Virus record (IMG/VR): IMGVR_UViG_3300021960_000228
Span: 1 to 36,491 of that record
Source: a virus
Strand: one strand, 5' to 3'
Length of the DNA stretch: 36,491 nucleotides
The first letter of the stretch is position 1. Each line of letters begins with the position of its first letter. The position numbers were made by a program, and so were the translations under genes. Below are positions 26,711-33,740 of the stretch, piece after piece. A model generated the notes under the pieces. That model ran no database searches. It was not told where the DNA came from and saw only the letters and a program-made list of their open reading frames with translations.

Positions 26711-27536
26711 TATCCCTGCACATTATGGGTGTAATTTTTTCCACCCGCTTTAGATTTTCTTTCCTCTGCCTTGCGTTTTGCTTCCTGTTTGTCGTTTATT
26801 TTTTTAGAGTACCAGGTTTCAATTCTTGAAAGAAAATATACTACCAATTTTTTGTCTTCTATTTCGAACAGATCTAAGAAGAATCCTATACTAGACCAGT
26901 CTTTACCTAGATAAGTTCCAGACATCCCATCCCATCTGTCGGGCATATGATTAAATACTATAAAAGCAAATTGTACTTCATCAGGCAAATCAGCCGTAGA
27001 AGGAGGCATTCTTTTCGGATCTGGCTCAGTACCTAGCTGTTCACACATAGCTAGGTAAGTATCAAGACTTATGTCTCTGTCGAACTCAATGCTAATTTGG
27101 ACAAGCCGGAGACATTCTTCGACTTGTTCTTGGTAAAATTTTCTAAATCAGCCAAGGTATCGGTAATCCAAGTGTCAAAGCTGCTAGAGTTCTTCATAAG
27201 AATCTCCGCTTCATCTTGGGAGAACGGTAGTTCAGTATTAGGGTCAAGGTCGCCAGTATCTACTAATAGAAGCTCTTCTAAATAAGATAACTTCAGGCCT
27301 TTCCATCCTTTAATAACTGCGTTTACATACTCGGTAAGGAACTTGTCTTCGTCCAGGGTCTCTTCTGCTTGGTGGGTAGAACGGTTGAATTTCTTTGATA
27401 GGCATTTTTTACGAAGAGACAGTAGCTCTTCTCGGGCTAGATAACATATATCTAGTTCCCATCCTGGCATTCCCGGAAATTCAATGGAAACGGTCATGCT
27501 GGGCTTCATTAATGTTTTTAGAGAGATTTGACTCAT
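26710..27536 (-). CDS. GT: Tail assembly chaperone, long form by -1 frameshift (lambda gpGT-like)
   Basis: Inferred 275-residue product. The first 134 codons are shared with the short chaperone, followed by a -1 shift on AAATTTT (27135-27141) and 141 codons to the stop at 26710. The -1 frame is open from 27147. Right after the slip site it reads 'YQEQVEECLRLVQISIEF', then 'DRDISLDTYLA', running continuously into 'MCEQLGTEPDP', which looks like real protein. The only ATG within the downstream part (27048) lacks a ribosome binding site. The C-terminal ~40 residues are very rich in Lys/Glu/Arg. In lambda the G and GT proteins coat the tape measure before tail tube polymerisation. The location directly before the tape measure, with a TAATG overlap, fits that role. 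Confidence 0.85.
27069..27536 (-). CDS. G: Tail assembly chaperone, short form (lambda gpG-like)
   Basis: 155 residues, ending at TAA 27069-27071 if no frameshift occurs. Features include an N-terminal beta segment ('MTVSIEFPGMPGWELDICYLAREEL') and helices with 'LTEYVNAVIKGWKGLKLSYLEELL'. The family is weakly conserved in sequence, so the call rests mainly on position between tail tube and tape measure genes, size, and the frameshift arrangement. Translation starts at ATG 27536 with AAGGA about 10 bases upstream. A promoter and a 5' hairpin lie just before it (27571-27629), so it is probably the first gene of a tail transcript. Confidence 0.85.
   Translation of the reverse strand: MSQISLKTLMKPSMTVSIEFPGMPGWELDICYLAREELLSLRKKCLSKKFNRSTHQAEETLDEDKFLTEYVNAVIKGWKGLKLSYLEELLLVDTGDLDPNTELPFSQDEAEILMKNSSSFDTWITDTLADLENFTKNKSKNVSGLSKLALSSTET
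27135..27141 (-). promoter_or_regulatory. Programmed -1 ribosomal frameshift site A AAT TTT
   Basis: In the frame of the short chaperone the heptamer reads A-AAT-TTT, which fits the X-XXY-YYZ rule for -1 slippage (to AAA-TTT). The new frame continues for 141 codons. Downstream, two complementary pairs interleave: GTCGAA (27118-27123) with TTCGAC (27079-27084), and TGTCTC (27109-27114) with GAGACA (27072-27077). The first arm begins 11 bases after the heptamer. This could form a pseudoknot-like stimulator, but folding was not computed. Confidence 0.8.
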
Positions 27537-27570
27537 TTAAATTAGTTCCTTATATTATTATTTAAAATAA

Positions 27571-27589
27571 GGGGGAGCAGAACTCCCCC
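27571..27589 (-). terminator. GC-rich hairpin with T-rich tail (terminator or 5' leader hairpin)
   Basis: A perfect 7-base-pair stem (GGGGGAG/CTCCCCC) with a 5-base loop, followed on the minus strand by TTATTTTAAAT. It lies downstream of the tail tube gene, but also just ~5 bases after the expected start of transcription from the promoter at 27601-27629. It may therefore terminate readthrough, attenuate the new transcript, or protect its 5' end. Confidence 0.65.
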
Positions 27590-27600
27590 AAGATTTTAAA

Positions 27601-27629
27601 ATTATAACTAACTAAGATCGAAAAGTCAA
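27601..27629 (-). promoter_or_regulatory. Sigma70-type promoter for the tail assembly genes
   Basis: On the minus strand, TTGACT (27624-27629), a 17-base spacer and TATAAT (27601-27606): a perfect -10 and five of six at -35. A run of seven A then TA lies just upstream (27635-27641 region), like an UP element. Expected transcription start is near 27594. The same A7-TA-N3-CTTGACTTT layout occurs at 35315-35343. Confidence 0.75.
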
Positions 27630-27645
27630 GTTTTATTTTTTTGTA

Positions 27646-28743
27646 TCACGCGCCTTTATAGATGATAGTCGCTTCATCAGTATTGTCAACGTTTCCAGCA
27701 TTTACTTGACCATGGAAGGCAACATCTAAAGTAAGAAGGTCTTCAACATTGACTACTGGGATCTCTAAATGAGCAGTAGGCAAGTCAAACGTCAGTGACG
27801 GAGCGCCGACGCCTCCAACATTGATTGCCATATCAAACGAGTTACGTACAGTTGTAACATCACCGACAAGGTCTGTGAACAAAGCCCCAGATTTTGTTGC
27901 TCCAGTATCTAAGTAGCAGGTTACGTTACCACTAATAGACCGTGTACCCGTAATATTTGCGATAGGCTGATTTACTCGACCTAGCTCTTCTGGGGTTAAG
28001 TAAGTGATATTGTTTTCGATAGCAATACTACCACCAGTTAATACCACGTTATAAGTAACATCGGGAGACGCATCACTACGAACAAGGTCCATAGTAGAGA
28101 TACGATTACGAATAAAGTTATCCGTAGCTAGTACGTCTAATTCAACTTCACTAGCTGCTACAGTAGTATTTGTATTATCAGAAATAGTTCGTGCAAACCC
28201 TGACCACTGAATAGTGGCGATTCCGTCAATATCAAAGTCAATAGTCGCGCTATTTACAACAACATCATTCAGCTTGTAAACCTGAGCAGTACCACCAGTA
28301 GGCTCAAACTGAAAATATAAATTCCAGCCATTTGTCATACTAGAAATATTACTGCCATTCAGGTTAAATGCATTGGTAGTAGTAGTTGGGGCACTAATAG
28401 CTACGGCTGGCGAAAGTGACCCGTTTGAAAATACTCCCGTTGCTGTAGTAAAAGTGTCAGCCCCAAGTAAAGCAGCCCAGAGGGGCTCTTCGATTGACCG
28501 GCATAAGCTGCCTGTAGCAACGATCTCAGGTCGAACATAAGTACTCATGCTCCACTCTACTGGCGCCAAAGCGTCATTGAAAAGCAATCTAGCCCTACGT
28601 GAGGTGGTTCCTGCTTCATTAACTGTAATTTCGGACGAGTTCACCGCCTGACTAAAAGAGAAGCCATCGAGTACGGGGATTTCCCATCTATCACTTGCTT
28701 TCTCCATGACAACGCGAACGTCTCTTGTAAATTGTAATGCCAT
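27646..28743 (-). CDS. Major tail (tail tube) protein
   Basis: 365 residues, no membrane segments. It starts 'MALQFTRDVRVVMEKASDRWEIPVLDGFSFSQAVNSSEI' and has the beta-rich Thr/Asn/Val composition of tail tube proteins. The N-terminal part has 'SEITVNEAGTTSRRARLLFNDALAPVEWSMSTY', typical of this class, and the C-terminal part ends with a strand-rich region ('LEIPVVNVEDLLTLDVAFHG'). It polymerises into hexameric rings around the tape measure. Position between tail terminator and chaperone genes is the standard one for V-like proteins. Start ATG with a strong AGGAG at 28750-28754, directly next to a hairpin that may tune its high-level expression. Confidence 0.88.
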   Translation of the reverse strand: MALQFTRDVRVVMEKASDRWEIPVLDGFSFSQAVNSSEITVNEAGTTSRRARLLFNDALAPVEWSMSTYVRPEIVATGSLCRSIEEPLWAALLGADTFTTATGVFSNGSLSPAVAISAPTTTTNAFNLNGSNISSMTNGWNLYFQFEPTGGTAQVYKLNDVVVNSATIDFDIDGIATIQWSGFARTISDNTNTTVAASEVELDVLATDNFIRNRISTMDLVRSDASPDVTYNVVLTGGSIAIENNITYLTPEELGRVNQPIANITGTRSISGNVTCYLDTGATKSGALFTDLVGDVTTVRNSFDMAINVGGVGAPSLTFDLPTAHLEIPVVNVEDLLTLDVAFHGQVNAGNVDNTDEATIIYKGA

Positions 28744-28754
28744 TTTATTCTCCT

Positions 28755-28778
28755 ACAAGGCTAGATTTTATGCCTTGT
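28755..28778 (-). promoter_or_regulatory. Hairpin abutting the ribosome binding site of the tail tube gene
   Basis: The inverted repeat ACAAGGC/GCCTTGT forms a 7-base-pair stem with a 10-base loop in the 48-base gap before the tail tube gene. Its 3' arm touches the AGGAG at 28750-28754 without overlapping it. It could stabilise mRNA or stack next to the initiation site. No T-run follows, so it is not a terminator. Confidence 0.55.
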
Positions 28779-28791
28779 CTTAACCTGCTGG

Positions 28792-29244
28792 TTAGTATCT
28801 TACTTCCAGAGTAATCTCTCCAACCGCTAAAGGTTCTAATGCGCCTTCGTCAGTATCTAAACTTACAATAGTAATTTGTTGTACTGCTTGAGCGTTTCCA
28901 TCCTGGTCGGTATAGCCCAACGCAGAATTAGTTTCTATAACAGTTTCTATGTCTTCGAATAATTTTTCCAAAGCTAACATAGCATTTTCATCTTGAACAT
29001 ATACTCTGATAGTAACTGTCATAAACCTATCTTTGTACCCACCACCCTGATACTGTCTAGTCTCAGAGCCAGCACTAATATGTACTGCGGGAAAATCCTC
29101 GACTTCGTCCCAGAACTTTAGTCTGGATAGTACGTTGTTGTAAAGATTTGTTCTATAGGGAGTATTCCCATTAATTTCTCGAATTTTGGCATTGAGAGCG
29201 TCAATGATTGCCATTCGGCGCGATGTGTATACTCTAGTGCTCAT
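28792..29244 (-). CDS. Tail terminator protein (lambda gpU-like)
   Basis: 150 residues with the alpha/beta layout of tail terminators: an N-terminal helix ('AIIDALNAKIREING'), then 'WDEVEDFPAVHISAGSETRQYQ' and 'YKDRFMTVTIRVYVQDENAMLALEKLFEDIE', and a closing strand 'AVGEITLEVRY'. These proteins cap the finished tail tube and join it to the head. Its place just before the tail tube gene is standard. Its ATG overlaps the stop of the upstream basic protein (TAATG), with GGAGAG before the start, so translation is likely coupled. Confidence 0.85.
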   Translation of the reverse strand: MSTRVYTSRRMAIIDALNAKIREINGNTPYRTNLYNNVLSRLKFWDEVEDFPAVHISAGSETRQYQGGGYKDRFMTVTIRVYVQDENAMLALEKLFEDIETVIETNSALGYTDQDGNAQAVQQITIVSLDTDEGALEPLAVGEITLEVRY

Positions 29245-30734
29245 TATACTCTCCGGGTAAAGAATCTACCTATTATAAACTCTCTTGCTATTCCTCTAAT
29301 AGATCCTTCAATTAATATTCTCGGGTCTCTGGCTTTTGAAGCCCAGGGTGCTTTACCCGCACCTGGTTCAAATATTTGATAAGGGTTTTTATCGTATGTA
29401 TATCCTATACTAGGATACCCTTGTGGGGTAGTAAGTATGTCTGTAATTTTAATACTACTTGCGAAAGCCCCGCTTCTATTCTCTAGTGCAGGTGCTCCCA
29501 TATTTTTACGAATCTCTTTAGGAAGCCTAGCATTTAATAAATTCTGTAATTTTAATAAGTTCTGTCTGGGTGGAGACTTCTTTTTAGTTGCTTGATTACT
29601 TTGAGTATTGCTTTTAAGAGTACCTACGGATATAGCTCCTCCGGTTAATCGTTTAGCGTTCTTATTACTTACTATTCCGATATTAGACTTATCGCGTTTT
29701 GCCTTAGGTACTTTTTCTTTCTTTGACTTTACTTTAAAATTTTTGTTTTGAGCTCTTTCAACAGCATCGACAACTTGATTTATCGCAATTCTTTTAAGTT
29801 TCTCTGCAGGAGACATACTGGCAGCTTTATTTGCAAAGTCGTCTACATCTTTGAAAAGAGCTTTTGCTATTTCTTTTTCCATCTGAGCACGAAGATTAAT
29901 CCAGTCATAAGATTCGGATCCGGGCCTATTATCTACTGAGGGCCCTACTGTTCCAAATACCTCTATCTCTTTTCTATAGCTATTTGACTTTTGCTTTTCT
30001 CCACTGTCCCAATTAATAGATAGTCTACGAAGCATATCGACAATAACATTTTTGCCTGCTTCTCGTGCTTGTGAAGTACTGACAGACATAGAAGCCCCAG
30101 AAGCTTTTAAACTTCTTTCAATATTTGATTCTATTGTTTTATCACTTACTTCAGAACTTCTAAGTTTTCTAGGGCCTTTTCCGTCCTCATTAACTTGTCT
30201 TCCTGTAACAGTATTACCTAATAGTCTCAGTCCTTCGGAACCCGAAGTTTCTTTTCCTATGTGCAGAAACTGTGTTCGTCTCGTAAACTGAGAACTCTTC
30301 GAACCAAAAGCAGATTCACTGTTTCCTTTTAAACTATTTTTAAAGCCTCTTCTTATTAGAGGCAGAGCAATATCAAATATAGGAGCCTTTAATTTCTTCT
30401 CCCGTAATCTAGGTTGATAAAGCAGTATATACGTGGGATAAACATTTATGGTTTCCCCTTCGCCCAAGACGTACTTACTAGCATAATTATTAAAAGTTCT
30501 TTCTGATACTTTATTTAAAAAAGATACAACTTTAGGGTTTTCTAAAGGATCTCCGTTTACTATTTTTGACATAATAGCTGCAAAATTCTTAACTATAGTG
30601 TTCCTAAAATCTTCCTTAGTAAGACGAAAAGAGTGAGGGTTATTTGCAGCAGAGTATTTTCTGGCTATTGTATCGAAACGTGCATTTCTATTTAAAGAAC
30701 TTCGAATAATACCATCTACAATAGCTTTGCTCAT
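29244..30734 (-). CDS. Large basic neck-region protein, function unknown
   Basis: 496 residues, rich in Lys/Arg/Ser, especially residues ~340-410 ('KVKSKKEKVPKAKRDKSN' and surrounding). No membrane segment or enzyme motif is visible. The C-terminal ~95 residues ('PKEIRKNMGAPALENRSG', 'YDKNPYQIFEPGAG', 'ARDPRILIEGSIRGIAREF') look like a compact folded domain with a conserved-looking Tyr-Gln-x-Phe-Glu-Pro-Gly motif. The position between the gp6-like connector and the tail terminator is where a head-closure or HK97 gp10-like protein is normally encoded, but those are much shorter (~110-150 residues). The C-terminal domain may do that job while the basic N-terminal two thirds does something extra, such as contacting DNA (inference). 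ATG overlaps the upstream stop (ATGA). Confidence 0.75.
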   Translation of the reverse strand: MSKAIVDGIIRSSLNRNARFDTIARKYSAANNPHSFRLTKEDFRNTIVKNFAAIMSKIVNGDPLENPKVVSFLNKVSERTFNNYASKYVLGEGETINVYPTYILLYQPRLREKKLKAPIFDIALPLIRRGFKNSLKGNSESAFGSKSSQFTRRTQFLHIGKETSGSEGLRLLGNTVTGRQVNEDGKGPRKLRSSEVSDKTIESNIERSLKASGASMSVSTSQAREAGKNVIVDMLRRLSINWDSGEKQKSNSYRKEIEVFGTVGPSVDNRPGSESYDWINLRAQMEKEIAKALFKDVDDFANKAASMSPAEKLKRIAINQVVDAVERAQNKNFKVKSKKEKVPKAKRDKSNIGIVSNKNAKRLTGGAISVGTLKSNTQSNQATKKKSPPRQNLLKLQNLLNARLPKEIRKNMGAPALENRSGAFASSIKITDILTTPQGYPSIGYTYDKNPYQIFEPGAGKAPWASKARDPRILIEGSIRGIAREFIIGRFFTRRV

Positions 30735-31339
30735 GAAACTCTATACATATCCAAGACTCTACGAATGTGATCTGGAAACCCAGGATCATTTCGAATAGCA
30801 GACGCTCCAGCTCCTTCGCGAGTTGCTGAACCAATACTTTGTCTTTCTTTCCACTCATCTTTGTGGTAGTACGTTACTGTGTCGGCAACTGCCAACTTTA
30901 AATCGTCTGGTATTGAAGCATACCCTGCTAAGTAAGTTACTTTAACAGACCCTACTCCGCGAGGCCAACTTCTATAAGCTCCGGTTTCTTGTGTTCTAAA
31001 CACAGAGTCCGATATTGTATCTAAATACCAATCATACCCTACAGGACTAGAGTTAGTAGAAAATAGTTCTGTGTATGGAGAGGACTGGCCACTTCTTTCA
31101 TAAACATTTGTGATACTAATAACAGGGCTATACTTTAACTGAACTGTATAAGTATCCCATTGAATATCAAACTCTTGGGTGTACCCAGGAGCAGTAGCAT
31201 ACGTATCAAACTGGCTGTTGCAATAAGTTCGGACAAGCTGACTTACACTCGTAATTAGCGTCTCTAACTTTTCGTCAAACTGCGTAGAATTAATACCTTC
31301 TAGTAGTTTATAAGTATCTAATGTTATTAAATCTGCCAT
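30731..31339 (-). CDS. Head-tail connector (HK97 gp6-like adaptor)
   Basis: 202 residues. The N-terminal helices 'FDEKLETLITSVSQLVRTYCNS' and the C-terminal helical 'PDDLKLAVADTVTYYHKDEWKERQS' flank a beta region ('YTVQLKYSPVISITNVYER', 'SVKVTYLAGYASIP'). This is the layout of gp6-like adaptors that form a ring under the portal; 'YSPV', 'TYLAGY' and 'P.DL..A' are typical of the family. It follows the capsid gene as in HK97-like phages. ATG with AGGA at 31346-31349. Confidence 0.85.
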   Translation of the reverse strand: MADLITLDTYKLLEGINSTQFDEKLETLITSVSQLVRTYCNSQFDTYATAPGYTQEFDIQWDTYTVQLKYSPVISITNVYERSGQSSPYTELFSTNSSPVGYDWYLDTISDSVFRTQETGAYRSWPRGVGSVKVTYLAGYASIPDDLKLAVADTVTYYHKDEWKERQSIGSATREGAGASAIRNDPGFPDHIRRVLDMYRVS

Positions 31340-31358
31340 ATTTTTCCTAAAAAGGTAT

Positions 31359-31378
31359 GGGGAGCCCGAAGGCTCCCC
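31359..31378 (-). terminator. C(UUCG)G hairpin after the capsid gene
   Basis: An 8-base-pair perfect stem (GGGGAGCC/GGCTCCCC) with a TTCG loop on the minus strand, an exceptionally stable tetraloop. After the stem comes ATACCTTTTTAGG, so the T-run starts 5 bases late. It probably acts as a partial terminator or as a 3' end/processing signal that keeps capsid mRNA more abundant than the connector genes. Confidence 0.75.
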
Positions 31379-31396
31379 GTTCCAATTTCTTATTTA

Positions 31397-32812
31397 TTAA
31401 TAAGACTTACCAACTACCTGACCGGCAGCTGCAAACATCCTATCGAAACCTCGACGCTGTGTAGCAACAATAACACGCTGCTGTTCAGCAACTTGATAGT
31501 CTTGCTCTACCGTGGCACCACGGAGGACAGGAACTACAAAGTTACGAGTGTTCAATGCGATACCCCAAGGAGCGCCATCAGCGGCCGCAGGGAACTCGTC
31601 ACAAACAAGTACGCGTGAACCGTATACTGAACCGACATCACCATTCAATTTAAGGGCGGTATCAGAACCAACTTGGTTAACGTCTGCAAAAGCAGGATCA
31701 TCAATCAACTTGTAGTAAGCATCCAAACCAATGATATAGACAACATCACGAGCCATACGACCGTACTTACCCATATCTTGACGCATCTTTAACAGATCAT
31801 CAGCAGCAATAGCGTAGTCAGCAGGTGAAGGCTGAGTCATTGAAGTATACTTGGAATCGGCATTAGCTAATTGAACCAATCCTGTATAACCACTAGTAAT
31901 CAAGTCATAAGTAGCTAACTTACCTAGCAATAAGGAATGCTCGATTGCACGTGCGTGTGAACGAATCATTGCTTCACGAATGTAAGGAAGTACTGGCATA
32001 ATAGCATCTTCTTCGGTTTCGTTAGCGATGAAAGACTTAGACACCAACTTCTGAACCGTGAGGATTTTATTTCCAAGCTGTACACCAGCTTCGTCACCAA
32101 AGGTCGCTGACCGTTGGTCAAGGTTACCTTTTGGTGCAGTTGCGTCACTAGAACCAGGAGTAGAGCCTGTGGCTAAGAACTCAGCATAGCCAGCATCTGG
32201 CATGAGAGGAACAACCATTGAAGCGGCGTTCATTTGAATTTTGCGGAACAAAGGATCAATAACTAGTTCCAGCTCAATATCACGCTCTAGTGCAGTTGAA
32301 ACCTGAGTTTCAAAGTTCGCTGAAGTTGAAGTAGGAACAGCAATACCTGCAGCGCCATTTACTTTCTCCATAAGCTCGCGACCCATCTTAGTGTCCCAAC
32401 CTTTCTTGGTAATAACACCTAAGAGGTGAGCTTCAACAAGCTCATTTTCAGAAAAGTCAGATTTTGCGTTACGGTCAGCGAATACTCGCTTGCTTTCACG
32501 AATCTTCTCAATTTCTGCAGATTTTTCCTTTAGTTCATTTTGGTATTCGGCAGTAATCGCTGCAAGATCAGCGTCTTTTGCGCTCATTTTTGCTTCGACG
32601 TCAGCCATTAAACGTTCTGTACCACTGGTTACAGCGGTTACAATCCGAGCTTCTTCTTCAGACTTCTGAACTTCGGCTTCTTCGGCAGCTTTTTGTTCTG
32701 CTTCCAATTTCGTTCGCTCTTCTGTCTTGCGCTCAGCTTCTTTCATTGCCATTGCAGTTGCGGTCTTTTCGACAGCAGCAGCCACAATCGCATCGATATC
32801 GATATCACTCAT
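31397..32812 (-). CDS. Major capsid protein precursor from internal in-frame start
   Basis: The ATG at 32810-32812 (Met206 of the fusion, 'MSDIDIDAIVAA') is preceded by AGGAG at 32819-32823 with a 6-base spacer. This would produce 471 residues: delta domain plus capsid. The position is exactly at the boundary between the linker and the coiled-coil delta domain. An assembling head needs over 400 capsid subunits and few protease copies, so a nested start makes functional sense, much as Nu3 is nested in C in lambda. Expression is inferred from the sequence, not shown. Confidence 0.75.
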   Translation of the reverse strand: MSDIDIDAIVAAAVEKTATAMAMKEAERKTEERTKLEAEQKAAEEAEVQKSEEEARIVTAVTSGTERLMADVEAKMSAKDADLAAITAEYQNELKEKSAEIEKIRESKRVFADRNAKSDFSENELVEAHLLGVITKKGWDTKMGRELMEKVNGAAGIAVPTSTSANFETQVSTALERDIELELVIDPLFRKIQMNAASMVVPLMPDAGYAEFLATGSTPGSSDATAPKGNLDQRSATFGDEAGVQLGNKILTVQKLVSKSFIANETEEDAIMPVLPYIREAMIRSHARAIEHSLLLGKLATYDLITSGYTGLVQLANADSKYTSMTQPSPADYAIAADDLLKMRQDMGKYGRMARDVVYIIGLDAYYKLIDDPAFADVNQVGSDTALKLNGDVGSVYGSRVLVCDEFPAAADGAPWGIALNTRNFVVPVLRGATVEQDYQVAEQQRVIVATQRRGFDRMFAAAGQVVGKSY

Positions 32813-33427
32813 AGTTTTCTCCTGTGCTTCGACTCTACTAGAGTCTTTGGGCATTGATTCGTTTACGGAATCTTGATTTGTTTCAGTTTCCTGAAGTTTA
32901 TTAGATTCTGTTAAGGAATCTTGGGGGTTGAAAGATTTCTTGAATTCTTCATACTCAGACTCTGAGTTAAAAGATTTAGCAAGAGAAAAGGTAGCAGCTT
33001 GGTTAGCAGGAACCGAAACTACGGAAACCTCCAATAATTCTGCGTCCTTAATCTTATATCCATCGGTTTCGGTCATATACTCCGCATCCTTGACTCGAAA
33101 CCCGACTGAAAAAGCTCCAAGGACGCCTTCTTTAATTAATTCGCCTACGTGGCCTGCTGATTTAGCAATTTTTGCTTTTAACTGAAGACCATTGTCGTTA
33201 GTTTCTAGGGCAATTGCTCTACCAATCGGCTGATTGTAGTCATGATTAAAAAGAATAACTGGATTGTTTAAATAGTTTTGAAGACCGCCAGCTTTTGTCC
33301 AAGCCTCTGTCTCAATAATATCTCCAACTCGGTCAGTACCATTAGTACTAGCCATACCCGTAATGTGGAGATCATTTCCATCATCATAGGCTTTAAAGGT
33401 GGAGCCAATATGAAAAATTTTATTCAC
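31397..33427 (-). CDS. Fused prohead protease and HK97-type major capsid protein
   Basis: 676 residues. Residues ~1-150 are an HK97-type serine prohead protease: His62 in 'LFNHDYNQPIG', Ser107 in 'LGAFSVGF', and 'LLEVSVVSVPANQAA' at 131-145, so the catalytic pair looks intact. Residues ~150-205 are a polar linker. Residues ~210-312 are a charged coiled-coil delta (scaffold) domain, and ~313-676 the capsid fold ('RVFADRNAKSDFSENEL', 'PLFRKIQMNAASMVVPLMP', 'ERGFDRMF'-like end). In HK97 these are separate genes. A second start inside the frame (32812) would yield the capsid part alone. The start is GTG at 33427 with AGGAG 7 bases upstream, overlapping the preceding gene by 8 bases. Confidence 0.9.
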   Translation of the reverse strand: MNKIFHIGSTFKAYDDGNDLHITGMASTNGTDRVGDIIETEAWTKAGGLQNYLNNPVILFNHDYNQPIGRAIALETNDNGLQLKAKIAKSAGHVGELIKEGVLGAFSVGFRVKDAEYMTETDGYKIKDAELLEVSVVSVPANQAATFSLAKSFNSESEYEEFKKSFNPQDSLTESNKLQETETNQDSVNESMPKDSSRVEAQEKTMSDIDIDAIVAAAVEKTATAMAMKEAERKTEERTKLEAEQKAAEEAEVQKSEEEARIVTAVTSGTERLMADVEAKMSAKDADLAAITAEYQNELKEKSAEIEKIRESKRVFADRNAKSDFSENELVEAHLLGVITKKGWDTKMGRELMEKVNGAAGIAVPTSTSANFETQVSTALERDIELELVIDPLFRKIQMNAASMVVPLMPDAGYAEFLATGSTPGSSDATAPKGNLDQRSATFGDEAGVQLGNKILTVQKLVSKSFIANETEEDAIMPVLPYIREAMIRSHARAIEHSLLLGKLATYDLITSGYTGLVQLANADSKYTSMTQPSPADYAIAADDLLKMRQDMGKYGRMARDVVYIIGLDAYYKLIDDPAFADVNQVGSDTALKLNGDVGSVYGSRVLVCDEFPAAADGAPWGIALNTRNFVVPVLRGATVEQDYQVAEQQRVIVATQRRGFDRMFAAAGQVVGKSY
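32819..32823 (-). promoter_or_regulatory. Internal ribosome binding site for the capsid precursor
   Basis: AGGAG within the coding frame of the protease-capsid fusion, six bases before an ATG. The codons here encode Gln-Glu-Lys, so there is no strong protein-level reason for the motif. Confidence 0.75.
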
Positions 33428-33740
33428 TTGATTCTCCTGTTTTCACTGCTTGCCTCAACCTTTCAAGAGGGCTAAGCTGTTCTTGAGCCTCAACTGGCTC
33501 AACTTGCACAGGAGTTTCCTGTACTTTTTTAGCTGGTAAAGGTTTATCTTTACCAATTAAATTCCATTTAGATTTATTTACTCTACGAGCTGTATAAATA
33601 AAATTTTTATACTCACTACTGCCTACTAATTCTTTGTAGAGAGCTTGATTTCCGGAAGTAGTCCAATCTCTTTTACTATATACCTTCCCTTCTCGAATAA
33701 AAAAATCTACAATCTCTTCCATTTTTTCTTTAAGATTCAT
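33420..33740 (-). CDS. Small protein of unknown function between portal and protease
   Basis: 106 residues, not recognised. The N-terminal ~65 residues are mixed helical and charged ('MNLKEKMEEIVDFFIREGKVYSKRDW', 'YKELVGSSEYKNFIYTARRVNKSKWNLIG'), compatible with a small winged-helix-like or helical fold. The C-terminal ~40 residues are Pro/Glu/Gln-rich and probably disordered ('VQETPVQVEPVEAQEQ'). It overlaps the end of the portal gene by 11 bases and the start of the protease-capsid fusion by 8, so it belongs to the head operon. The AAGGA site is about 10 bases before the ATG. Confidence 0.8.
   Translation of the reverse strand: MNLKEKMEEIVDFFIREGKVYSKRDWTTSGNQALYKELVGSSEYKNFIYTARRVNKSKWNLIGKDKPLPAKKVQETPVQVEPVEAQEQLSPLERLRQAVKTGESSE

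Noticed and set aside
26710-27048. Separate 112-residue gene starting at ATG 27048
   Set aside because: No ribosome binding site. The frame is protein-like well upstream of this ATG to the slip site, so it is the C-terminal part of a frameshift product.
32578-32814. Plus-strand frame antisense to the capsid delta domain
   Set aside because: Produced by the repetitive Ala/Glu/Lys codons of the coiled coil; the Leu/Arg/Gln-rich translation is a composition artefact.
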